Positions 51,542-60,327 of a DNA stretch of 64,000 nucleotides are shown piece by piece. Position 1 is the stretch's first letter, and every line of letters begins with the position of its first letter. Source of the DNA: Billgrantia kenyensis (GTDB lineage Bacteria; Pseudomonadota; Gammaproteobacteria; Pseudomonadales; Halomonadaceae); NCBI RefSeq assembly GCF_013697085.1, contig NZ_JACEFT010000002.1:212815-276814 (forward strand), given 5' to 3'. Below the pieces are notes generated by a model. That model saw only the letters and a program-made list of their open reading frames with translations, had not been told where the DNA came from and ran no database searches. Both the position numbers and the translations under genes were made by a program.

Positions 51542-51854
51542 GGGGGACTCCTGATGGTGCGACAGGGAAAACGCTTCGCCTAGCTTACGTCCAGATGCGT
51601 CCGCTGTCAGGCTTTCGGCGGCTGGAACCGGGGCGCGACATCGAGCCACGCCTTTTTGTTTGACATGGATCACAACCCCTCCGGGAAAAGAAGTATTGGG
51701 TATGGTCTTTTTGCCGTGTTGGTCCGACCATTCTCACATGCCCGACCGAGGCGGCATCCAATCACCGTTTCCATCCTGTTCGCCCCGGTCTTGAACGTGA
51801 ATCTGAGACCGGTCGTCGAGCCATCGGCACCGGGAAGGCGGGAGGTGTCAGCCA
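51542..51854. other. Divergent ppiA-ccmF regulatory region
   Basis: A 313-base region without a gene. It contains the Fnr/Dnr-type box at 51660-51673. GGGAGGTG (51838-51845) is the ccmF ribosome site. No riboswitch or further hairpin is recognised. Confidence 0.5.
51660..51673. promoter_or_regulatory. Fnr/Dnr-type box upstream of ccmF
   Basis: TTGACATGGATCAC matches the TTGAY-N4-RTCAA palindrome at 9 of 10 defined positions. It lies 182 bases before ccmF and about 119 before ppiA. Redox or NO control of the ccmFGHI genes is inferred. Confidence 0.55.
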
Positions 51855-53861
51855 ATGGTGGCGGAACTCGGAAACTTTGCCCTTATCCTGGCACTGTGCC
51901 TGGCGGTGGCCCAGAGTATCTTGCCCTTGATCGGTGCCCAGACCGGCAACGCTCGGCTGATGCGCACCGGCCGCTTCCTGGCCACCGGCCAGCTCGTCTT
52001 CCTCACGCTTTCCTTGGGGGTGCTGATCTGGGCCTTCGTGGTCAGCGACTTCACGGTGCGCTACGTCGCCAGCCACTCCAGCCTCAGCCAGCCGATGATC
52101 TACAAGATCACCGCGGTATGGGGCGGCCACGAGGGTTCGTTGTTGCTATGGATTTTCATCCTGGGTGCCTGGGGCGCAGCGGTGGCCTACTACAGCAAGT
52201 CATTGCCTCGCGAGATGCTGGCCCGGGTGCTGGCGGTGCTGGGCATGGTCTGCGTGGGCTTCATCGCCTTCACCGTCTTGACCTCCAACCCGTTCGAGCG
52301 CATCGTGCCGGGCCCCTCGGACGGACGCGGCATGAACCCGCTGTTGCAGGATCCGGGCATGATCCTGCATCCGCCGCTGCTCTACATGGGCTATGTGGGT
52401 ACGGCGGTAGTCTTCGCCTTTGCCATGGCCGCCCTGCTCGGCGGCCGGCTGGACGCTGCCTGGGCGCGCTGGTCGCGCCCCTGGACCACGGTGGCCTGGG
52501 TCTTCCTCTCCCTGGGCATAGCCGTAGGCTCCTGGTGGGCCTATTATGAGCTGGGCTGGGGCGGCTGGTGGTTCTGGGATCCGGTGGAAAACGCCTCCTT
52601 TCTGCCCTGGCTCACCGCCACGGCGCTGATCCACTCCCTGGCAGTGACCGAGAAGCGCGGTGGCTTCAAGGTGTGGTCCTTGATGCTGGCGATCATCACT
52701 TTCGCCCTGGTCGTGCTGGCGGCCTTCATCGTGCGCTCGGGGGTCATCACCTCGGTACACGCCTTCGCCACCGACCCGGAGCGCGGCGTCTTCATCCTCG
52801 GCATGCTTACCATAACGCTGCTTGGTTCGCTGACCGTCTACGCCTGGCGAGCGCCCAAGGTAGGCCTCGGTGGCAGCTTTTCCTGGTACTCCCGCGAGTC
52901 GTTGCTGATGGCCAATAACGTGCTGCTGACGGTGGCCTGTATCGCGGTCTTCATCGGTACCCTATACCCGCTGGCGCTGGATGCCTTCGGCCTGGGCAAG
53001 ATCTCGGTGGGCCCTCCCTATTTCGATGCCGTGTTCGCTCCGCTGATGCTGCCGCTGTTGCTGCTGGTCGGCCTCGGTCCATCGGTGATGTGGAAGCAGG
53101 CGAATCCCGGCGAGACCTTTCGCCAACTGCGCTGGGTGCTGGTGGTCAGCATCGTGGCCGGCGGCCTGTGGCCGCTGACTATGGGGGCCTGGCGGCCCTT
53201 GACGGCGCTGTCGCTGATGCTGGCCACCTGGATCATCCTCACCGCCCTGCTGGATATCCACAAGCGCATGGGGTCGTCGCGACAGCCGCTTTCGGCGAGG
53301 CTGCGCAAGGTCATGCGGCCGAGCTTCATGGGCATGCATCTGGCCCACGTGGGGTTGGCACTGATCGTGGTGGCCATCGCCATGGTCAACACTTACGAGG
53401 TGGAGCGCGACGTGCGCATGCAGCCGGGCGAGACCGCTTCGGCGGCGGGCTTCGATTTCACCCTGCTGCGCATGGAAAGCGTGCGTGGGCCCAACTGGGA
53501 TGCCGACCAGGCCGTGGTCGAGGTCAACCGTAATGGCCGCCTGGTAGCAACGCTGCTGCCCCAGCGTCGCTACTACGACACCCAGCCGCAGAATCCCATG
53601 CACCAGGCTTCGCTGCATCGCGCGCCGACCCGTGACGTCTACGTCTCGCTGGGCGAACGCCTGGTGGGCGACGCCTGGAGCTTCCGCCTCTACTACAAGC
53701 CCTACATGTTCTGGATGTGGACCGGCGCCATCCTGCTTTCCCTTGGCGGCCTGCTGGCGGCCTGCGACAAGCGCTATCGTCTGGCCAGAAGGCGTGAGGT
53801 CCAGTCTCAGCAAGAGCGTGATTTGGCCATTGGGCAAGCAAGTGGGGTGACCAGCTCATGA
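51855..53861 (+). CDS. ccmF: Cytochrome c haem lyase subunit CcmF
   Basis: A 668-residue polytopic membrane protein. The tryptophan-rich haem-handling motif WGGWWFWDPVEN is at about residues 236-248, with conserved histidines nearby (GGHEGSLLLW; ILHPPLLYMGYVG; LIHSLA; VHAFATDP). It attaches haem from CcmE to apocytochromes with CcmH and CcmI. It is the first gene of a ccmF-G-H-I operon; ccmABCDE are not upstream, so the usual eight-gene operon is split. GGGAGGTG precedes the ATG. Confidence 0.96.
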   Translation: MVAELGNFALILALCLAVAQSILPLIGAQTGNARLMRTGRFLATGQLVFLTLSLGVLIWAFVVSDFTVRYVASHSSLSQPMIYKITAVWGGHEGSLLLWIFILGAWGAAVAYYSKSLPREMLARVLAVLGMVCVGFIAFTVLTSNPFERIVPGPSDGRGMNPLLQDPGMILHPPLLYMGYVGTAVVFAFAMAALLGGRLDAAWARWSRPWTTVAWVFLSLGIAVGSWWAYYELGWGGWWFWDPVENASFLPWLTATALIHSLAVTEKRGGFKVWSLMLAIITFALVVLAAFIVRSGVITSVHAFATDPERGVFILGMLTITLLGSLTVYAWRAPKVGLGGSFSWYSRESLLMANNVLLTVACIAVFIGTLYPLALDAFGLGKISVGPPYFDAVFAPLMLPLLLLVGLGPSVMWKQANPGETFRQLRWVLVVSIVAGGLWPLTMGAWRPLTALSLMLATWIILTALLDIHKRMGSSRQPLSARLRKVMRPSFMGMHLAHVGLALIVVAIAMVNTYEVERDVRMQPGETASAAGFDFTLLRMESVRGPNWDADQAVVEVNRNGRLVATLLPQRRYYDTQPQNPMHQASLHRAPTRDVYVSLGERLVGDAWSFRLYYKPYMFWMWTGAILLSLGGLLAACDKRYRLARRREVQSQQERDLAIGQASGVTSS

Positions 53862-54421
53862 ACCTGCGCTTGCTGCTCCCCCTGATAGCTGCGACTGCCC
53901 TGCTCGGCTTGCTGTTCGTGGGCCTGGGCATGAACTCGCGGGACCTGCCTTCGCCGCTGGTGGGCAAGCCGGCGCCTGCCTTCAGCCTCGAGGCGCTGGA
54001 AGATGCTCAGCGGATCGTTACCGAGCAGGACTTCATTGGTGAGGTGTCGCTGGTCAACGTCTGGGCCACCTGGTGCAGCACTTGCCGCTCCGAGAAGCCA
54101 CTGCTGATGGAGCTGGCCCGCGGCGGTATCCCCATTCACGCCTTCAATTACCGCGACGAGCGCGATGCGGCGCTGCGCTACCTCGACGTCAGCGGCAACC
54201 CCTACCAGACCGTGGCCTTCGATCCGCGTGGCGATGCCGGCATCGACTGGGGCGTCTATGCCACGCCGGAAACCTACGTGCTCGATGCCGATGGGGTGAT
54301 CCGCTACAAGCGCATAGGGCCGCTCTCCCGTCAGCTGTTGCTCGACGAGGTGCTGCCGCTGGTGGAGAAGCTGCGCGACGAGCAGCAGCGTAACGAGGCG
54401 AGGAGGGTAGCGCAGTCATGA
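53858..54421 (+). CDS. ccmG: Cytochrome c maturation thioredoxin CcmG (DsbE)
   Basis: A 187-residue membrane-anchored thioredoxin. One N-terminal helix (LLLPLIAATALLGLLFVGLG) is followed by the redox motif WATWCSTCRSE near residue 71 and the YATPETYVLDADG strand. It reduces apocytochrome haem-binding cysteines in the periplasm. ATGA overlaps with both ccmF and ccmH. Confidence 0.95.
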   Translation: MNLRLLLPLIAATALLGLLFVGLGMNSRDLPSPLVGKPAPAFSLEALEDAQRIVTEQDFIGEVSLVNVWATWCSTCRSEKPLLMELARGGIPIHAFNYRDERDAALRYLDVSGNPYQTVAFDPRGDAGIDWGVYATPETYVLDADGVIRYKRIGPLSRQLLLDEVLPLVEKLRDEQQRNEARRVAQS

Positions 54422-54906
54422 AGCGACCTATGATGATCAGCCTGCTGGGATTGCCGCTATGGCTGGTGGCAGGGTTTGCCATGGCCCTCGCTCTTGGCCA
54501 GCCGCTCGAGTTCGAAAGTGAGGCCCAGCAGCGTCAGTACGACAGCCTGGTGCGCGAGCTGCGCTGCACGGTGTGCCAGAGCGAGACCATCCATGAATCC
54601 AACGCCGAGCTCGCCGCCGACATGCGTCGGCGGGTCTACGAGATGACACTCGCCGGCCATGACGGCGACGCCATCATCGATTTCATGGTCCAGCGCTATG
54701 GCGACTACGTGCGCTATCGGCCACCGCTGCAAGCCAACACCTATCTGCTGTGGGCCAGCCCCTTCCTGCTGCTGTTTGGCGGCATCATTGCCTGGTGGCG
54801 AATCATCGTGGGGCGGCGCAGCATGCCGCAGCGCCCCGATTTCACCGAGCAGGAGCGAGCCCAGCTCGAGCAGCTCCGCAACGACGGCTCCCCCCGGAGG
54901 ATGTGA
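54418..54906 (+). CDS. ccmH: Cytochrome c maturation protein CcmH
   Basis: A 162-residue protein with a signal peptide, the LRCTVCQSE redox motif near residue 50 (family consensus LRCxxCQ), a helical bundle and a C-terminal membrane helix (LLWASPFLLLFGGIIAWW). It is the short form without the TPR part, which is supplied by ccmI. Its stop shares one base with the ccmI start. Confidence 0.94.
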   Translation: MKRPMMISLLGLPLWLVAGFAMALALGQPLEFESEAQQRQYDSLVRELRCTVCQSETIHESNAELAADMRRRVYEMTLAGHDGDAIIDFMVQRYGDYVRYRPPLQANTYLLWASPFLLLFGGIIAWWRIIVGRRSMPQRPDFTEQERAQLEQLRNDGSPRRM

Positions 54907-55790
54907 TGAACGGACTGTTTCTACTCTTTGCCCTGCTGCTCTGCATCCTGGCACTGGCGTTCGTGCTCTACCCGCTGTTGCGTGAGCCACAGGGTGACAC
55001 GGTGCCGTCACGGCGTTCGATCAATGCCAGTGTCCATCGCGACCGGGTGCGTGAACTGGAGCAGGACCTGGCGTCGGGCACCCTGACTCGAGCCCAGTAC
55101 GATACGGCCCTGGCCGACCTGGAGCGGGAGCTACTCGACAGCGGCGCCGTCGATCCCGATGAGCAGCCGATCAACGAAGGGCGAGGTGCCCGGCGGGCAG
55201 CCGGTGCTGCCGCGTTCGTCAGCATCGCCGTGCTGCCCTTCATGGCGATCGGCCTCTACCTCGCGGTGGGGCATGCCGACGAGGTCTTCGCTACTCAGCA
55301 ACCCTCGGAGGAAGTGGCCGAAGTCGTGCCGACCCCGGCTACCGAGGCCGAGTTGAGGCGCCAGTTCGAAATGATGGCGCAACAGCTCCAGGGGCGCCTG
55401 GCCCAGGAGCCGGACGACCTCGAGAGCTGGGTGCTGCTGGGCCGGACCCTGGTGTTCCTGGAGGATCTGGAAGCCGCCGAGCGCGCCTTCCGTGAGGCCT
55501 TGGCCCATGGCGGCGACCGCGACCCCGATCTGCTGACGCGCTATGCCGATGTCATGGCCGAGCGCCAGGGCAGCTTGACAGGAGAGCCGCTGCGATTGAT
55601 CGAGCAGGCACTTGAAGTCGACCCCTACCATGCCCAGGGGCTTTGGCTGGCCGGCTCGCAAGCCTTCATGGAGGGGGAAATGGATAGCGCTCGCAGCTAT
55701 TGGGAGCGCCTGCTGAGCATACTGCCCGAGGGCTCACCCGAAGCCGAAGTGATTCGCGGCAACCTGTCCCAGGTGACCGCGGAAGGCTGA
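54906..55790 (+). CDS. ccmI: Cytochrome c maturation TPR protein CcmI
   Basis: A 294-residue protein. Two membrane helices bracket a coiled cytoplasmic segment (VHRDRVRELEQDLASGTLTRAQYD), followed by periplasmic tetratricopeptide repeats (ESWVLLGRTLVFLEDLEAAERAFREAL and similar). CcmI holds apocytochrome c tails. ATG 54906 is within the TGATG junction with ccmH. Confidence 0.92.
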   Translation: MNGLFLLFALLLCILALAFVLYPLLREPQGDTVPSRRSINASVHRDRVRELEQDLASGTLTRAQYDTALADLERELLDSGAVDPDEQPINEGRGARRAAGAAAFVSIAVLPFMAIGLYLAVGHADEVFATQQPSEEVAEVVPTPATEAELRRQFEMMAQQLQGRLAQEPDDLESWVLLGRTLVFLEDLEAAERAFREALAHGGDRDPDLLTRYADVMAERQGSLTGEPLRLIEQALEVDPYHAQGLWLAGSQAFMEGEMDSARSYWERLLSILPEGSPEAEVIRGNLSQVTAEG

Positions 55791-55821
55791 ACCGGAGCTG
55801 ACGATCATGAAGGAGAATCGC

Positions 55822-56589
55822 ATGAAGTCGCCGCTGAGCCGAGAGGCGCTGCAAGCCGTTCGTCAGGTGCCCCTCTTCGCAGGGCTCGAGGACGAAACCC
55901 TGGCGCTGCTGACCGACGGTGCCCAAGAGCGAAACTACCGCCGTGGCAGCCTGCTGTTCAGCGTGGGCGAGCCCGCGGATCGCTTCTACGTGGTGCTGGA
56001 CGGCTGGGTCAAGCTGTTCCGCGAAAGCCCCGACGGCAACGAGTGCATGGTGGGACTGTTCACCCGGGGCGAGTCCTTTGCCGAGGCGGCGATGTTCGAT
56101 CGGCTGGGCTACCCGGTCAATGCGGCGGTGGCCGAAGATGCACGGCTGCTGGTGTTCACCGCCGATCATTTTCTCACCACCCTGGAGCAGAATCACGGCC
56201 TGGCGCTCAACCTGCTGGCCAATCTCTCGGGAATGCTGCGTTACCTGGTGCGCCAGCTCGACCAGTTGACCAACCTGCCGACCTACCAGCGCCTGGCGGC
56301 CTTCATCGTCTCGCTATGCCCGCAGGATGCCGAGCAGGCCACCGTTTGCCTGCCCTGCGACAAGCTGTTGATTGCTGGACGCCTGGGGATGAAGCCAGAG
56401 AGCTTTTCCCGGGCCATGGCCCGGCTGAAGGAGGTCGGCGTCTGCTGTGAGCGCAACTGCGTCCATGTCGAGAATCTCAGGGCGCTGCGACGCTTTGCCA
56501 ATGCTGACGAGGCCACGCCGGAGGACGCCGCGGTGGGTAAGAAACCCAACCAGAACTGTCTTGCGTCGTCCTTGCAGGCACTCCGTTAG
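55822..56589 (+). CDS. Crp/Fnr-family regulator (Dnr-like)
   Basis: A 255-residue regulator: a cyclic-nucleotide-like fold (GSLLFSVGEPADRFYVVLDGWVKLF) and a C-terminal winged helix with recognition helix KPESFSRAMARLKE, which carries the E-x-x-S-R pattern that reads TTGA half-sites. It lacks the N-terminal cysteine cluster of Fnr, so iron-sulphur oxygen sensing is unlikely; NO sensing as in Dnr/Nnr is plausible. ATG 55822 follows AAGGAG at ideal distance, so the earlier ATG at 55807 is rejected. It lies between ccmI and nirS, whose promoter carries matching palindromes. Confidence 0.88.
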   Translation: MKSPLSREALQAVRQVPLFAGLEDETLALLTDGAQERNYRRGSLLFSVGEPADRFYVVLDGWVKLFRESPDGNECMVGLFTRGESFAEAAMFDRLGYPVNAAVAEDARLLVFTADHFLTTLEQNHGLALNLLANLSGMLRYLVRQLDQLTNLPTYQRLAAFIVSLCPQDAEQATVCLPCDKLLIAGRLGMKPESFSRAMARLKEVGVCCERNCVHVENLRALRRFANADEATPEDAAVGKKPNQNCLASSLQALR

Positions 56590-56662
56590 CGGCCTGCTGC
56601 GTCACTTTGCCTCGGCCCATCGTGCAGTCTGGCTGGCCTATCGGCATTTCTTCACCCCTCTA

Positions 56663-56676
56663 CTGACATAAGTCAA
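56663..56676. promoter_or_regulatory. Upstream Fnr/Dnr-type palindrome of nirS
   Basis: CTGACATAAGTCAA: the half-sites TGAC / GTCA are a perfect inverted repeat around ATAA. It lies 30 bases, centre to centre, from the second box, about three helical turns. Confidence 0.6.
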
Positions 56677-56692
56677 CTCTGGAATGCATCAA

Positions 56693-56706
56693 TTGACAGC
56701 GGTCAA
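56693..56706. promoter_or_regulatory. Fnr/Dnr-type palindrome of nirS
   Basis: TTGACAGCGGTCAA is a perfect TTGAC-N4-GTCAA palindrome, close to the known nirS Dnr box of pseudomonads. It lies 137 bases before the nirS start in a 253-base region without genes. Confidence 0.75.
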
Positions 56707-56842
56707 GTTCGGTCGACGTGAAAGCTGCTCTACTAACCCGTAGGTGGGGGGGGCTGGCCATGATCATTTGGGATGGAAAAGAAAGGTCATGCAGCGGCGC
56801 CCGCCAGCCACTACCCGAAGGGGAAACCAAGCGAGGCACGAT

Positions 56843-58459
56843 ATGCACAAGAGAGCATTGACCAAGGGAATCTTTGCCCTGAGCTTCCCGCTGGCCGCGA
56901 TGATGGGCACCGCCCAGGCCGCGGCCCCGGAAATGACCGCCGAGGAAATGGAGCGCGCCAGCGCCATCTACTTCCAGCGCTGCGCCGGCTGCCACGGCAC
57001 CCTGCGCAAGGGCGCCACCGGCCCCGGCCTGCTGCCTGAGGACACTCAGGAGATGGGCCAGCGCCGCCTGGAGAGCATCATTGCCCTGGGCACCGAAGGC
57101 GGCATGAACAACTTCGACGGCATCCTGGACGAAGAGGAGATCACCCTGATCTCCAAGTACATCCAGCAGACCCCGGAAGAGCCGCCGGAGATGTCCCTGG
57201 CCGACATCCGCGACACCTGGACCATCGTGGTGCCGCAGGAGGAGTGGCCGGACGAGCCCCAGCACGACCGCAACTGGGAAAACTTCATGGTCACCATCCT
57301 GCGTGACCGTGGCGCCATGGGCATCATCGACGGCGACACCAAGGAGCTCGTTACCGAGGCCGAGACCGGCTACGCCGTGCACGTGGCCAAGTCGAGCTCC
57401 GATGGCCGCTTCTGGTACGTCCAGGGGCGTGACGGACGCCTGTCGAAGATCGACCTGTGGATGGATCCGCCCCAGGTGACCGCCGAGGTGTTCATCGGTA
57501 TCGACGCCCGCGACGTGGCGGTCTCCCACTATGGCGAGTGGGCCGACAAGTACGTCATCGGTGGCGGTTACTGGCCCCCGCATTTCGTGATCGCCGACGC
57601 TGAAACCATGGAGCCGCTCAAGGTCGTCTCCACCCGTGGTTACGACACCGAGGGCAACTACGTCCACGAGGCTCGCGTCGCGGCACTCTACGACACGCCC
57701 CATGCGCCCAGCTTCCTGGTCAACGTCAAGGAAACCGGACAGATCTGGCAGGTCGACTACAGCGACATCGACAACCTGCGCATCGACCACATCCAGTCCG
57801 CCGAGTACCTGCACGACGGCTTCTTCGACTCCACCGGTCGCTACTTCATGATCGCGGCCAACTTCAGCCACAAGATGGCGTTCGTCGACACCGTGGAGCG
57901 CAAGCTGGTCAGCATGCTCAACACCGGTCAGATCCCGCACCCGGGCCCGGGCGCCAACTGGATCGATCCGGAGTGTGGTCCGGTGGCCGGTACCACCCAC
58001 CTGGGCGAGGGCCTGGTGACCTTCTGGGGTACCGATCCCGAGAACCATCCTGACCACGCCTGGGAGATCTGCGGCACCGTCGAGACCGACGGCCCGGGGC
58101 TCTTCCTGCGCAGCCATCCGGACTCCCCGCACGTCTGGATCGACCAGTCGATGCACCCGGAGGCCGACGTCAACCAGTGGGTCATGGTCATGGACAAGGA
58201 GACCCGCGAGTTGACTCCGATCCATGTCGCCGACCGTCCCCGCGAGCATGACGCCGTGGCGCTGCACTTCGAGTACGACCAGAGCGGTACCGAGGTGTGG
58301 GTCTCCATCTGGGCTCGCGGTCGCGGCCACCAGGACGATGGCGCCATCATCATCTATGACGACGCAACCATGGAAGAGATTGGCCGGGTCGAGAACCTGA
58401 ACACGCCGACCGGCAAGTTCAACGTCTACAACCGCAAGGAAAAGTACAAGCGCGGCTAA
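56843..58459 (+). CDS. nirS: Cytochrome cd1 nitrite reductase
   Basis: A 538-residue periplasmic enzyme reducing nitrite to NO. A signal peptide ends near AQAAA. The cytochrome c domain carries CAGCH (C47-C50-H51). The rest is the eight-bladed d1 propeller with conserved His residues (YLHDGFFD, PHPGPGANW, HLGEGLVTFWGT). ATG 56843 has GAGG ahead. Maturation of haem c needs the upstream ccm genes; haem d1 synthesis genes are not in the window. Two Fnr/Dnr palindromes precede it. Confidence 0.97.
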   Translation: MHKRALTKGIFALSFPLAAMMGTAQAAAPEMTAEEMERASAIYFQRCAGCHGTLRKGATGPGLLPEDTQEMGQRRLESIIALGTEGGMNNFDGILDEEEITLISKYIQQTPEEPPEMSLADIRDTWTIVVPQEEWPDEPQHDRNWENFMVTILRDRGAMGIIDGDTKELVTEAETGYAVHVAKSSSDGRFWYVQGRDGRLSKIDLWMDPPQVTAEVFIGIDARDVAVSHYGEWADKYVIGGGYWPPHFVIADAETMEPLKVVSTRGYDTEGNYVHEARVAALYDTPHAPSFLVNVKETGQIWQVDYSDIDNLRIDHIQSAEYLHDGFFDSTGRYFMIAANFSHKMAFVDTVERKLVSMLNTGQIPHPGPGANWIDPECGPVAGTTHLGEGLVTFWGTDPENHPDHAWEICGTVETDGPGLFLRSHPDSPHVWIDQSMHPEADVNQWVMVMDKETRELTPIHVADRPREHDAVALHFEYDQSGTEVWVSIWARGRGHQDDGAIIIYDDATMEEIGRVENLNTPTGKFNVYNRKEKYKRG

Positions 58460-58468
58460 GCCGACCTG

Positions 58469-58493
58469 CCGGAGCGCCTATGGCGCTCCGGCC
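58469..58493 (+). terminator. Hairpin after nirS
   Basis: A perfect 11-bp stem GCCGGAGCGCC / GGCGCTCCGGC with loop TAT, 9 bases after the nirS stop, followed by CTCTTCTTC. It is probably a partial terminator or 3' stabiliser between nirS and the next gene. Confidence 0.65.
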
Positions 58494-58495
58494 TC

Positions 58496-58544
58496 TTCTT
58501 CAGCTGCTTCAAGGGATGGCACGAAGCGAAGCGGTTGAAGAAGG
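58496..58544 (+). repeat. Second imperfect hairpin in the nirS-nirT gap
   Basis: Outer arms CTTCTTCA (58496-58503) and TGAAGAAG (58537-58544) enclose inner arms GCTTC (58507-58511) and GAAGC (58524-58528). It may act in mRNA processing with the preceding hairpin. Confidence 0.4.
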
Positions 58545-58624
58545 GGCCGGCACCACAACCCAACAAGGCGGCAGGGCAGGCTTAAGTAAGCAACGGGTGT
58601 CATGAAAAACTCGGGAGATTGATC

Positions 58625-60298
58625 ATGGGGGAGCGTCTACGCAACTGGCGCAAGATCACCATCATGGGGGCATCGTTGAGTGCCGCCGTGGTGTTCTTCG
58701 TTGCCGGTATCCTGTTCTGGGGCGGTTTCAATACCGTGATGGAAGCCACCAACAGCATGAAGTTCTGCAGTACGGCGTGCCACGAGATGACCTGGGTCTA
58801 CGAGGAGTACAAGGACCGCCCCCACTACCAGAACCCTACCGGCGTGGGGGCCACCTGTTCGGACTGCCACGTGCCGGATGACTGGGGGCCCAAGATGATC
58901 CGCAAGATCGAGGCCAGCCGCGAGGTGTGGCACTGGATGCTGGGAACCATCAACACCAAGGAGAAGTTCGAGGACAAGCGCCTCCATCTGGCCGAGAACG
59001 TCTGGCGTTCGATGCTGCGCACCGACTCGCGTGAGTGTCGCAACTGCCACGACTGGTCGGCCATGGACTTGGAGGAGCAGGCGCCACGTGCCGCCCGCGA
59101 GCATGCCCGCGCCTTCGAGCAGGGCCAGACCTGTATCGAGTGCCACCAGGGCATCGCCCATGAGCTGCCCGAAGACTGGGACGAGTCCGAAGTGTGGCTT
59201 GCACGCTTCGAGCACGACGAGCCCGAAACCGACCTGGCCGAGCGTGGCGAGCCCGAGATGCCGCTGGAGGCCGAGGAGCTGGGCGAGGCCGTGGTAGCAG
59301 AAGGCGACATCGCCTCGACGCTGGATTGGGACGATATTCCGGCGCTCGACATGACCCTGTTCCTGCCTGGCCAGGCTTCCATCGAGTGGATTCAGGACGG
59401 CAGCGAGCACGGCGGCGGCCGCGCCTTCAGCTTCGGTGACCGCTGCGTGTGGTGTCATGCGGGCGAAGAGGCGCAGATCGGCGAGATGGCGGTCAACGCC
59501 GAGAAGATCGAGACCTTCGATCTGGGCGACAAGCGCGGCCACATCCCGATGACCGCGCAGGCCTCCTTCGACGACGACTACCTGTTCATGCGCTTCCAGT
59601 GGGAGGCCGGCGAGCATGCCCCGCTGCCCTTCGTCGATGGCGGTCGCATGGATCCGGACAACCCCATGAAGCTGACCGTCAGCTTTGCCGACGACCGGGT
59701 GGACATGGCCGATCGCGGCGGCTGCTGGGCAAGCTGTCACCACGACTCCACCTACATGCCCGACGCGCCGGAAGATGAAGCGCTGGCGGAGTCCGAGCTG
59801 GCCGAGCGTCTCGAGCTGATGAACGGGGTGACCAAGTACCTCAGCGAGAGCCGCAGCGAGATCGAGATTCGCGGTCGTCGCGGTGCCGCTCGCGGTGGCT
59901 GGGACAAGCTCAAGGAGGAGGCGGAGATCGCCGAACTGCTGAGCGGTGGCGTCTACCTCGACATTGCTCGTTACAATAGTGGTAACGAGCTGACCGAGAG
60001 CGGCTATATCCTCGAACAGCGTCACCTCTCCGAGAGCGAGGCAGTGGTTATCACCGCCATGGAAGAGGATGGCGTTTGGACCGCCTACCTGACCCGTGCC
60101 CTGCGCACCGGCGTGGAAGGTGACAAGCCGCTCTCCACCGACGGCAAGTACAGCTTCAACGTGGCGCTGCACGACGACTACGCCGCCTCGCGCTTCCACC
60201 ATGTCTCCTGGCAGTATGGCCTGGCCTTCGATGCCGAGATTCCCGGTGATTTCGACGACGACATGGTGGAGATCAACGCCACGCGCATCAGCCGCTGA
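58625..60298 (+). CDS. NapC/NirT-type multihaem cytochrome fused to an ethylbenzene-dehydrogenase-type haem domain
   Basis: A 557-residue protein. One N-terminal membrane helix (about 11-35) anchors a NapC/NirT domain with haem sites at C48-C52-H53, C78-C81-H82, C138-C141-H142 and C170-C173-H174. After an acidic linker, a second part (from about 240) carries CVWCH (C274) and CWASCHH (C367-C371-H372) in an ethylbenzene-dehydrogenase-related domain. The first and last sites have three residues between the cysteines instead of two. It probably passes quinol electrons towards NirS. GGGAG precedes ATG 58625. Confidence 0.85.
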   Translation: MGERLRNWRKITIMGASLSAAVVFFVAGILFWGGFNTVMEATNSMKFCSTACHEMTWVYEEYKDRPHYQNPTGVGATCSDCHVPDDWGPKMIRKIEASREVWHWMLGTINTKEKFEDKRLHLAENVWRSMLRTDSRECRNCHDWSAMDLEEQAPRAAREHARAFEQGQTCIECHQGIAHELPEDWDESEVWLARFEHDEPETDLAERGEPEMPLEAEELGEAVVAEGDIASTLDWDDIPALDMTLFLPGQASIEWIQDGSEHGGGRAFSFGDRCVWCHAGEEAQIGEMAVNAEKIETFDLGDKRGHIPMTAQASFDDDYLFMRFQWEAGEHAPLPFVDGGRMDPDNPMKLTVSFADDRVDMADRGGCWASCHHDSTYMPDAPEDEALAESELAERLELMNGVTKYLSESRSEIEIRGRRGAARGGWDKLKEEAEIAELLSGGVYLDIARYNSGNELTESGYILEQRHLSESEAVVITAMEEDGVWTAYLTRALRTGVEGDKPLSTDGKYSFNVALHDDYAASRFHHVSWQYGLAFDAEIPGDFDDDMVEINATRISR

Positions 60299-60327
60299 TG
60301 CGTCCGGCACCCAAGGAGGAAGAAGTG

